DNA of 23,602 bases, from NCBI GenBank assembly GCA_031390175.1, contig JANMTF010000375.1, forward strand, positions 1 to 23,602, in the 5' to 3' direction. Shown here piece after piece: positions 15,190 to 21,640 of the stretch. The notes beneath the pieces were generated by a model that was given only the letters and a program-made list of their open reading frames with translations, made no database searches and was not told where the DNA came from. The position numbers were made by a program, and so were the translations under genes. How positions within the stretch are numbered: the stretch's first letter is position 1; every line of letters begins with the position of its first letter. Source of the DNA: JAAFIP01 sp031390175 (GTDB lineage Bacteria; Pseudomonadota; Gammaproteobacteria; Burkholderiales; Burkholderiaceae_C).

Positions 15190-16467
15190 ATGAGCACCGT
15201 GATGATTTTGACGATGGTGCTGTGCTTTGCACTCACTATTTCTGTGGCCGTATCGATTGGTTTATCGGCCATTATTGGCATCCAGATCGGCAACGCCAAT
15301 ATGCTGATTTCGGTCAAAGAGATGTTCTCTTCGATCAACAAATTCCCCTTAGCCGCGATTCCGTTTTTTATTCTCGCAGGCAACATCATGGAGACGGGTG
15401 GCATTTCGCGCCGCTTGGTGGAGTTTGCCAAATCCATTGTGGGCGGTGTGCAAGGCGGTTTGCCCATGACCTGTGTGCTCACCTGCATGATTTTTGCAGC
15501 GGTATCAGGCTCATCGGTAGCCACCACCTTTGCTATCGGTGCCATCTTGATCCCCGCTCTGATCAAGCACGGCTACCCTACCCCCTTCGCGGCCGCCTTG
15601 CAAGCAACGTCCGCCGAATTGGGCGTGATCATCCCGCCCAGCATTCCCATGATTTTGTACGGTGTGAGCGCCGAAGTGTCGATTGGTGAAATGTTCATTG
15701 CAGGCTTTGGACCCGGTATTTTTATCGGCATTGCACTGATGTTGTTTGTGCACATCTATTGCCGCATCAAAGGGTGGGGCAAAAACGATGGCGATGGCCG
15801 TCTGGGTTTTGGCAAAGCTACTTGGCAAGCCAGTTGGGCCTTGATGATGCCGGTCATCATCCTGGGCGGCATTTACGGCGGCATCTTTACACCCACAGAG
15901 GCCTCAGCCGTATCGGTGTTTTATGCACTGGTAGTGGGCATGCTGATCTACCGAGAAATTGGTGTCAAAGATCTGTACTCCATCTTGCGCAAATCGGTCA
16001 TTTCTTCAGCGGTGATCATGTTCATCATCGCCAATGCAGGCTTGTTCGCTTTCCTCATCACGCGTGCGGGCGTGCCTGACGCGATTGGTATTTGGCTCAA
16101 ACAGGTACTGGAAACACCGGCTTACTTTTTGTTGGGTGTCAATGTGGCCTTGTTTCTCATCGGCATGTTCATCGAGACCAGCGCCGCCATCATCGTGCTC
16201 GCTCCTATTTTGGCACCCGTGGCCATCCACTTTGGCATTGACCCGATCCACTTTGGATTGGTGATGGTGGTCAACCTGGCGCTGGGCATGATCACACCGC
16301 CCTTTGGTGTGAACCTGTTCGCCGCCTGCACCGTGGCACGCATCTCGCTGGACCGCATCATCCCCTATCTACTGCCTTTTGTACTGGTGATCTTGGGCTG
16401 CTTGATGGTGGTCACGTATGTCCCTGAGCTGAGTTTGTTCTTACGAGACTTGGTTTACAAGAAATAG
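15190..16467 (+). CDS. dctM: TRAP transporter large permease subunit DctM
   Basis: 425 residues, strongly hydrophobic throughout (about a dozen membrane segments), the standard DctM length. Family segments include AIPFFILAGNIMETGGISRR (about 54-73), VSGSSVATTFAIGAILIP and PPFGVNLFAACTVA near the end. It is the transport channel partner of DctP and DctQ in the inner membrane. The ATG follows a clear GGGAGG site. The stop is followed after 17 bases by a dispersed repeat and then by a hairpin shared with the convergent otnI gene. Substrate is inferred as D-erythronate/L-threonate-type acids from context. Confidence 0.93.
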   Translation: MSTVMILTMVLCFALTISVAVSIGLSAIIGIQIGNANMLISVKEMFSSINKFPLAAIPFFILAGNIMETGGISRRLVEFAKSIVGGVQGGLPMTCVLTCMIFAAVSGSSVATTFAIGAILIPALIKHGYPTPFAAALQATSAELGVIIPPSIPMILYGVSAEVSIGEMFIAGFGPGIFIGIALMLFVHIYCRIKGWGKNDGDGRLGFGKATWQASWALMMPVIILGGIYGGIFTPTEASAVSVFYALVVGMLIYREIGVKDLYSILRKSVISSAVIMFIIANAGLFAFLITRAGVPDAIGIWLKQVLETPAYFLLGVNVALFLIGMFIETSAAIIVLAPILAPVAIHFGIDPIHFGLVMVVNLALGMITPPFGVNLFAACTVARISLDRIIPYLLPFVLVILGCLMVVTYVPELSLFLRDLVYKK

Positions 16468-16484
16468 TTTTGCTATTTAATAGG

Positions 16485-16518
16485 TAGCTGCTCCCGCAAT
16501 AATATATTGGACTAAAGC
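16485..16518 (+). repeat. Short dispersed repeat after the dctM stop (copy 2)
   Basis: It starts with TAGCTGCTCCCGCA, identical to 4981-4994, and continues with about 14 of 20 matches. Like copy 1 it begins about 20 bases after a plus-strand stop codon. Its end runs into the hairpin at 16514. Confidence 0.6.
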
Positions 16519-16544
16519 CGTATTCTTACTCTAAATACGGCTTT
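16514..16544. terminator. Bidirectional terminator-like hairpin between dctM and otnI
   Basis: The 11-bp perfect arms AAAGCCGTATT (16514-16524) and AATACGGCTTT (16534-16544) enclose a nine-base loop. It lies between two convergent genes, and the right arm is the last codons of otnI. Neither side has a long T-run, so termination strength is uncertain. Confidence 0.55.
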
Positions 16545-17353
16545 AACCAGCCTAGCCCTGCGGATGTGCCTCCAGGTTGACCACTCTGGCGTGGTTTGTA
16601 CTCGCAACCGATCCAGCCGGTGTAGCCCAAGCTGTCGATGACATCGAACAGATACGGGTAGTTCATCTCGCCCACATCGGGCTCGTGCCGTTCGGGCACA
16701 CCTGCTATTTGAAAGTGGCCTACGTTACCGGTGGGCAGGTACTGGCGGATCTTCATGGCCACATCGCCTTCGACGATTTGGCAGTGGTACAAGTCCATCT
16801 GCACTTTGACGTTGGGCTGGCCAATTTCGGCAATCAAATCGTGCGCATGGTCTTGGCGATTGAGGAAGAAGCCGGGGATGTCGCGGGTGTTGATCGGCTC
16901 CAGCAGGATATTAATGCCCTGCTTTGCTGCTAATTTGCTAGCTGCTTGCGCATTGCTGACATAGGTTTTTCGCACATCGGAGCGGTCTTTCCCGGCGGGC
17001 AACAGGCCTGCCATCATGTGCAGGCGGGGGCACTGCAACACATCGGCGTAGCGCAGGGCAATCTCCAGGCCAGCCAGCAGCTCGGCCTCGCGCCCGGGAA
17101 TGCAGGCGATGCCGCGTGTGTTGTTGTTCCAGGCCGCATCGATAGACACCGCATCAGTACCACCGGGCGGAAAATTGAACAGCACTTGCTGCAAGCCGTG
17201 GGCTTTGAGGCGCGCGGCGAGTTCTTTGGCCTCGTAGGCGTAGGGGAACAAAAACTCTACGGCTTTGAAGCCGTCTTGGGCGGCGGCTTCAAAGCGGTCC
17301 AGGAATGGCAGCTCGACGTACATCATCGACAGGTTGGCGGCGAATTGGGGCAT
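16526..17353 (-). CDS. otnI: 2-oxo-tetronate isomerase (hydroxypyruvate-isomerase family)
   Basis: 275 residues from ATG 17353, which begins MPQFAANLSMMY as in the family; an upstream frame to 17443 is low in support. It is a TIM-barrel, metal-dependent isomerase of the Hyi/AP-endonuclease-2 group, expected to convert 2-oxo-tetronate to 3-oxo-tetronate. Likely metal ligands: Glu152 in LEPINTRD, Asp187 and His190 in QMDLYH, the HFQIA segment (213-217) and Glu251 in GCEYKP. It is the last gene of the minus-strand block, 198 bases from otnC across a repeat-rich gap. Plain hydroxypyruvate isomerase is the alternative, but the otnK/otnC/denD context favours OtnI. Confidence 0.87.
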   Translation of the reverse strand: MPQFAANLSMMYVELPFLDRFEAAAQDGFKAVEFLFPYAYEAKELAARLKAHGLQQVLFNFPPGGTDAVSIDAAWNNNTRGIACIPGREAELLAGLEIALRYADVLQCPRLHMMAGLLPAGKDRSDVRKTYVSNAQAASKLAAKQGINILLEPINTRDIPGFFLNRQDHAHDLIAEIGQPNVKVQMDLYHCQIVEGDVAMKIRQYLPTGNVGHFQIAGVPERHEPDVGEMNYPYLFDVIDSLGYTGWIGCEYKPRQSGQPGGTSAGLGWLKPYLE

Positions 17354-17380
17354 ATTAAGTCTCGATAAAGGAGTGGGGTG

Positions 17381-17545
17381 GGTTGGAATGGGTTGGAATA
17401 CGAGGTAACGCAAAAACGCAAAATAGAAGGCCAAAAAGCGCAAAAAACTCGAATTTGCTATCCATTATCTGTTTCAGGCCGTCGTTCCAAGTTTCTTAAA
17501 TTTTGGCGTTTTTTGCGAATTTTCTGCGCTTTTTGCGATAAATCC
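17381..17545. repeat. Repeat-rich spacer between otnC and otnI
   Basis: Two tandem 10-mers, GGTTGGAATG and GGTTGGAATA, occupy 17381-17400. Next comes an A-rich arm with CGCAAAAA-type units (about 17408-17455) and, after about 35 bases, a T-rich arm with GCGTTTTTTGCG and GCGCTTTTTGCG units (about 17490-17540). The arms form an imperfect inverted repeat. Origin unknown; it may be a decayed mobile repeat or an mRNA-processing structure. Confidence 0.5.
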
Positions 17546-17551
17546 CCACCG

Positions 17552-18247
17552 CTACCAACGCGCACCAAAGGTGGTGCGCAGCTCTTGGATTTGGGACTCC
17601 GTCAATGGTGAAGGAGCGGGATTGCTGAGGTGCATCAGCTTGGCGGTCTCGTTCAGCTCCTCCAGCACTGCCATGGCGGTGGCGGGACTGGTGTGCCACA
17701 CATTGGGGCCTAGCCTTGCCAACATGACGGCGCGGATGGGCGTGCCAGCCTGGCCATAGCGAGTGATGGTATCCGCCACCCGCTCTGCAGCCGCAGGGTC
17801 GCCGGGGCGGTGGTAGGGGATGTGCGGCACATGGCCGACCTTCATCACAAAGTACGGTGTGATGGCGGGCAGCAGCTCGGCCTGCAGTTCAGGCGAATTA
17901 GACGTTTCAGCCGTGCGCAGACTCATGGCGACGCAGTGCGTGCTGTGGGTATGGATGACACAGGCGGTTTGTGCATCAAATAGCCTGCTAGCCTTGTAAA
18001 TACTAGCGTGAAGAGCTATGGTTTTGCTAGCTACTGCGCCGCTGATGTGCTGCAGGTCAAAGCTGAGTTTGGATAACTGCGCGGGGTCGAGATAGCCCAG
18101 GCAGGCATCGGTGGGAGTGATGAGGTAGCCGTCGTCCAGGCGCACGCTGATGTTGCCGGCCGTGGCGTGCACGTAGCCACGCTCGAACAGGCTTTTGCCG
18201 ACGCGGCAGATTTCTTCTCGGGCTTGGGTTTCGGTCAATGGGGTCAT
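17552..18247 (-). CDS. otnC: 3-oxo-tetronate 4-phosphate decarboxylase (class II aldolase family)
   Basis: 231 residues of the class II aldolase/adducin family. It is expected to split 3-oxo-tetronate 4-phosphate into dihydroxyacetone phosphate and CO2. Family landmarks: GYVHATAGNISVRL (24-37), TPTDACLGYLDP (44-55) and the zinc ligands His99 and His101 in VIHTHSTH. HVPHIPYHRPGD (139-150) is also typical. The loop that in related aldolases reads P-S-S/K-E is here ASKT (73-76), so the usual acidic residue is not at that place. The stretch encoding residues about 71-91 is AT-rich and palindromic. The ATG lacks a strong ribosome site. The gene is separated from otnK by 120 bases containing a REP-like hairpin. 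Confidence 0.85.
   Translation of the reverse strand: MTPLTETQAREEICRVGKSLFERGYVHATAGNISVRLDDGYLITPTDACLGYLDPAQLSKLSFDLQHISGAVASKTIALHASIYKASRLFDAQTACVIHTHSTHCVAMSLRTAETSNSPELQAELLPAITPYFVMKVGHVPHIPYHRPGDPAAAERVADTITRYGQAGTPIRAVMLARLGPNVWHTSPATAMAVLEELNETAKLMHLSNPAPSPLTESQIQELRTTFGARW
17976..18037. repeat. AT-rich palindromic segment inside otnC
   Basis: Within the otnC reading frame the plus strand carries ATCAAATAGC, TGCTAGC, CTTGTAAATA, CTAGCG, AGCTAT and GCTAGCTA in succession. These motifs are partly inverted copies of one another, in codons unlike the GC-rich rest of the gene. It resembles the dispersed TAGCTGCT repeats of the same genome type and may be an in-frame repeat insertion. 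Confidence 0.4.
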
Positions 18248-18304
18248 GGGCTTAGGGGTTTGTCACTTTTGAATGATAACTTTTCGCTCTGGCCCTCACC
18301 CCAG

Positions 18305-18328
18305 CCCTCTCCCGCTTGCGGGAGAGGG
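18305..18328. repeat. REP-like hairpin between otnC and otnK
   Basis: CCCTCTCCCGC, TT, GCGGGAGAGGG: an 11-bp perfect stem with a two-base loop, preceded by GGCCCTCACCCCAG (about 18291-18304). This resembles a widespread proteobacterial extragenic palindrome. It lies 40 bases after the otnK stop and 58 bases before the otnC start, so it could also attenuate transcription. Confidence 0.75.
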
Positions 18329-18367
18329 AGCAAGAGGTTCAATGGGCCGTCACGAAGAGCAAACAAC

Positions 18368-19672
18368 TTAGTCACGCTCCAGCAGCTTGAAGGCTTTGGC
18401 AAAAAAATCTGCTGCGCCAAAGTTGCCTGATTTCAGTGCCAAGTGCAGGTCTTTACCTGCCGCTCCCGCGTGGGCGTGGCACCAGGGCACGCCCGGGTCA
18501 ATCTGGCCGCCAATTTGCATCTGCTGCACTCCCAGGGCCTGCACGCAGGCACCGGAGGTCTCGCCACCTGCCACCACGAGCTGCTGCACTCCTAGCGCCA
18601 CCAAGCCTTTGGCAATCGCGCTCAGTGCTTGCTCTACCCTCGCGCCTGTAGTCTCAGAACCTAAAGTAGCTTGCGTGCTTTTAACAGCTTGCGCATCGGC
18701 GGTGGAATACACCAGCACGGGGCCTTTCGCTAGCAAGGGCTTGGCCCAGGCCAGCACGCTCTGCACCGCTGCGCTGTGTTGTGCGTCAGAGCCCAGCACC
18801 GCCGCCATGTCTAGAGCCTTGTGCGGTAGGCCTGCGGCCTGCCAAGCGGTGACCTGTGCATTGGTAGCTTGAGAGCAACTGCCCGACACTACCGCTTGCA
18901 GGCCTTGCGCTTTGGGCAAGGTTGCCGACTGGGCCGAGGTTTGGATGCCAAAATTCTGCGGCAAACCAATCGCCACGCCCGAGCCTGCGGTGACCAGCGG
19001 GCTGCCTTTCAAAGCCAGCCCCAAGTGCATCAAGTCGTCATTCGACACGGCATCCACAATCGCAATGCCTACGCCCTGGCCACGCAGCGCTTCAATCCGC
19101 GCGCGCACAGCCTCTGCACCCGCCGCCACCGTGCGGTAGTCCATTAGCCCCACCTTGCGCTGGCACTGCGCTTGCAGCACCCGCACCAGGTTGGCATCGC
19201 GCATGGGCGTGAGCGGATGGTTTTGCATGCCCGACTCAGACAGCAGCGCATCACCGACAAACAAATGCCCCTTGAACACCGTGCGCCCGTTGTCCGGGAA
19301 GGCGGGCGTGGCAATGGTGAAATCGGTGCCCAGTGCGTCCATCAGCGCCTCAGTCACTGGGCCAATATTGCCACGCCGGTCAGACCCATCCGCCCCATAC
19401 AAACTATCAAAAGTAGAGCAATACTTGTAATATATCTGCTGGCTGCCTGCGTTTTTTAACCAATTTAATGCCTGTAGAGACTGCGCCACCGCCTCCTGAG
19501 GCGCAATGGTGCGCGACTTGAGCGCCACCACCACGGCATCCACATCCGCCGCTAAGGGAGCAGTAGGCACACCATTGGTTTGCACCACCCGCATGCCCGC
19601 GCGCACCAGGTTGTTAGCCAGGTCGGTAGCGCCCGTAAAGTCGTCGGCTATACAGCCTAGTTGGATGCTCAT
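18368..19672 (-). CDS. otnK: 3-oxo-tetronate 4-kinase (DUF1537 acid-sugar kinase family)
   Basis: 434 residues, the normal family size. It is expected to phosphorylate 3-oxo-tetronate with ATP. N-terminal sugar-acid domain: ADDFTGATDLANNL (9-22), KYCSTFDS (83-90), GNIGPV (101-106). C-terminal nucleotide domain: VVSGSCSQATN (261-271), GGETSG (369-374) and SGNFG (415-419). An extra LYGADGSDRR (91-100) interrupts the usual CSTFDS-TPxGNIGPV motif, adding about seven residues. Codons around residues 80-90 are unusually rich in A and T. The start ATG overlaps the ltnD stop (ATGA), so translation is coupled. Confidence 0.9.
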   Translation of the reverse strand: MSIQLGCIADDFTGATDLANNLVRAGMRVVQTNGVPTAPLAADVDAVVVALKSRTIAPQEAVAQSLQALNWLKNAGSQQIYYKYCSTFDSLYGADGSDRRGNIGPVTEALMDALGTDFTIATPAFPDNGRTVFKGHLFVGDALLSESGMQNHPLTPMRDANLVRVLQAQCQRKVGLMDYRTVAAGAEAVRARIEALRGQGVGIAIVDAVSNDDLMHLGLALKGSPLVTAGSGVAIGLPQNFGIQTSAQSATLPKAQGLQAVVSGSCSQATNAQVTAWQAAGLPHKALDMAAVLGSDAQHSAAVQSVLAWAKPLLAKGPVLVYSTADAQAVKSTQATLGSETTGARVEQALSAIAKGLVALGVQQLVVAGGETSGACVQALGVQQMQIGGQIDPGVPWCHAHAGAAGKDLHLALKSGNFGAADFFAKAFKLLERD

Positions 19673-20577
19673 ACGGCAGTCTTCTTGGGCAGTTCAATGC
19701 CGGGAAATATTTTGATGACGGCGCTGTCGTCTTCTTTGGCAAAGCCTGCGGTCGATGCCTGCATAAACATCTGGTGCGCAGTGGAAGACAGCGGCAGCGG
19801 GAACTTGCTGGCGCGCGCCATGTCCAGCACCAATCCTAAGTCTTTGACAAAAATATCCACGGCGGAGAGCGGCGTGTAGTCCGCCGCCAGCACATGGGCC
19901 ATGCGGTTTTCAAACATCCAGCTGTTGCCTGCGCTGTGGGTGATGACCTCGTACAGCGCAGCCGGGTCTACGCCCTCGCGCAGGCCCAAGGCCATCGCTT
20001 CGGCGGCGGCGGCAATGTGTACACCCGCCAGCAATTGGTTGATGATTTTCACCTTGCTGCCCGCGCCTGCGCTGTCGCCCAGCTTGTAGACCTTGGCGGC
20101 CATGGCGTTTAAAAACACCTCGGCCTTGGCATAGGCCTCGGGTTTGCCTGCGGTCATCATCGTCATCTGCGCGCTGGCGGCCTTGGCCGCGCCGCCGGAG
20201 ATGGGTGCATCGATATAGAGAATGCCCAGTTTTTCCAAACGCGCCTCCAGCGCAATCGACCAGTTAGGGTCTACGGTAGAGCACATCACAAACACGCTGC
20301 CGCGCTTCATGCTGGCCGCGCAGCCGTTGATGCCAAACAGCACCGCCTCTGTTTGCTCGGCATTCACCACGACCGACACCACCACGTCGCAGGCCGCGCC
20401 CAGTGCCGCTAGCGATGCGCTGGCGGTACCGCCATCTTTGGCAAAGGCTTTGGCTACCTCCATGCGCACATCAAACACCTGGGGCGCATGCCCCGCGCGG
20501 CGCAGCGACTGCGCCATGCCGTTGCCCATGGCACCCAGGCCGATGAGTCCAATTTTCAGTTCGTTTTTTGAAGTCAT
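19669..20577 (-). CDS. ltnD: L-threonate dehydrogenase (beta-hydroxyacid dehydrogenase family)
   Basis: 302 residues from ATG 20577, which has AGGTGG four bases upstream; a TTG three bases earlier is not preferred. It is expected to oxidise L-threonate at C2 to 2-oxo-tetronate with NAD. Motifs: the dinucleotide fold GLGAMG (13-18), the DAPISGG substrate loop (123-129) and Lys177 in GSKVKIINQLLAG, the presumed catalytic lysine. FENRMAHVLAADYTPLSA follows, as in LtnD-type members. It lies 12 bases after the Bug receptor gene and overlaps otnK by ATGA. A related 2-hydroxy-3-oxopropionate reductase is the alternative; neighbours favour LtnD. Confidence 0.87.
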   Translation of the reverse strand: MTSKNELKIGLIGLGAMGNGMAQSLRRAGHAPQVFDVRMEVAKAFAKDGGTASASLAALGAACDVVVSVVVNAEQTEAVLFGINGCAASMKRGSVFVMCSTVDPNWSIALEARLEKLGILYIDAPISGGAAKAASAQMTMMTAGKPEAYAKAEVFLNAMAAKVYKLGDSAGAGSKVKIINQLLAGVHIAAAAEAMALGLREGVDPAALYEVITHSAGNSWMFENRMAHVLAADYTPLSAVDIFVKDLGLVLDMARASKFPLPLSSTAHQMFMQASTAGFAKEDDSAVIKIFPGIELPKKTAV

Positions 20578-20589
20578 CAAACCACCTGC

Positions 20590-21561
20590 TTAACCTAAAG
20601 TAATCTTGGCATACGCCGCCACACGCTTCCACTTGGCTGCATCAGCCGCCATGAATGCACCCATTTGCGATGCGTTCAAAAAGCCCACATCGGCTCCGCG
20701 CGACTCCATCGTGCGGGCTATTTCTGCGTCGCGCGCAATCTTCTCCAGCGCCTGCTCCAGCCGCGCCACTACACCCGCAGGCGTGCCTGCCGGGGCGGCT
20801 ACGCCAAACCAGGCGCTGACATCAAACTCACTCATGCCAGACTCGGCCAGCGTAGGCACGGTGGCTACGGTTTTGCTGCGCACGCGGGTGGTGACGGCCA
20901 GCGCCTTGACGCTGCCGCTTTGGATTTGCCCCAGCACCGAGGGCAGGTTTTCAAACATCATGTCCACCTCCCCGGCGATCAGGCCTGTGACTGCCGCCGC
21001 CGCGCCTCTGTAAGGAATGTGGGTGATAAAAGCGCCCGAGGTGCTTTTAAGCAGCTCGGCACTCAGGTGCAGTGAGGTGCCGTTGCCGTTGGAGGCGTAG
21101 TTCATTGTGCCAGGTGATTGCTTGGCCCGCGCCAACAAATCGGCCACACTGTTAATTCCACTCTTGGGGCTGACCAACAGCACATTGGGCACACGGCCGA
21201 TCAGCCCCACGGGCATGATCTGCTCGGGCTGATAAGGCATGCTGGCGTACAGGGCCGGGCTGATGGTGAGCGGCGGCGAGGCCATCAGCAAGGTGTAGCC
21301 GTCTGGCGCAGCGCGCGCTACCTCGGCAGCGCCTACGTTGCCGCCCGCACCGGGCCTGTTGTCAATCACCACGGGTTGGCCCAGCTCTAGTGCCAAACGC
21401 TGGCTGATCAAACGCGCCATATTGTCGATCAAACCACCGGGCGGAAAGGGCACTACCAGCTTGATGGGCTTGGCGGGCCAAGTTTGCGCAGTGGCCCTCA
21501 CTGGAGCTACCAGCCCCGTGCCCAGCAGTAGCGCGGCGTGTCTACGTGTCATGTTGTACAT
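20590..21561 (-). CDS. Bug-family periplasmic receptor (tripartite tricarboxylate transporter type)
   Basis: About 323 residues if started at ATG 21561; ATG 21552 (MTRRHAALLL) is equally possible and a GTG at 21600 is less likely. The N-terminus has twin arginines and a hydrophobic stretch ending at ATAQ, an export signal. The Bug hallmarks are WPAKPIKLVVPFPPGG, NRPGAGGNVGAAEVA, PYRGAAAAVTGLIAGEVD and WFGVAAPAGTP. It binds a carboxylate in the periplasm. No TctA or TctB membrane genes are adjacent, so it is an orphan receptor, a common situation in Burkholderiales. It heads the minus-strand ltnD-otnK-otnC-otnI block, 12 bases before ltnD, which suggests an acid-sugar-related ligand. Confidence 0.88.
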   Translation of the reverse strand: MYNMTRRHAALLLGTGLVAPVRATAQTWPAKPIKLVVPFPPGGLIDNMARLISQRLALELGQPVVIDNRPGAGGNVGAAEVARAAPDGYTLLMASPPLTISPALYASMPYQPEQIMPVGLIGRVPNVLLVSPKSGINSVADLLARAKQSPGTMNYASNGNGTSLHLSAELLKSTSGAFITHIPYRGAAAAVTGLIAGEVDMMFENLPSVLGQIQSGSVKALAVTTRVRSKTVATVPTLAESGMSEFDVSAWFGVAAPAGTPAGVVARLEQALEKIARDAEIARTMESRGADVGFLNASQMGAFMAADAAKWKRVAAYAKITLG

Positions 21562-21611
21562 AGTCAGATATCCATTGAGTTCAGAGTTTGAGCCACCCAC
21601 TGCAACCTATT

Positions 21612-21631
21612 GCATTGGGAATGCTGCATTC
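21612..21631 (-). promoter_or_regulatory. Overlapping palindromes upstream of the Bug-ltnD operon
   Basis: GCATTGGGAATGC (21612-21624) and GAATGCTGCATTC (21619-21631) overlap, giving three alternating GCATT/AATGC half-sites. They lie 51-70 bases before the Bug start and just beyond the sulP stop. The place and symmetry fit an operator for the acid-sugar operon; no cognate regulator is in the window. Confidence 0.4.
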
Positions 21632-21640
21632 TAGGTCAGC

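Noticed and set aside
17354..17443. N-terminal extension of OtnI (MRFLAFYFAF...)
   Set aside because: The family starts at MPQFAANLSMMY; the extension is encoded by repeat-like spacer sequence.
18020..18030. Idea that otnC is catalytically dead because the P-S-S/K-E acidic residue is missing
   Set aside because: The zinc-binding histidines and the rest of the family motifs are intact, and some decarboxylase-type relatives may naturally differ at this loop; evidence is not enough to call it a pseudogene.
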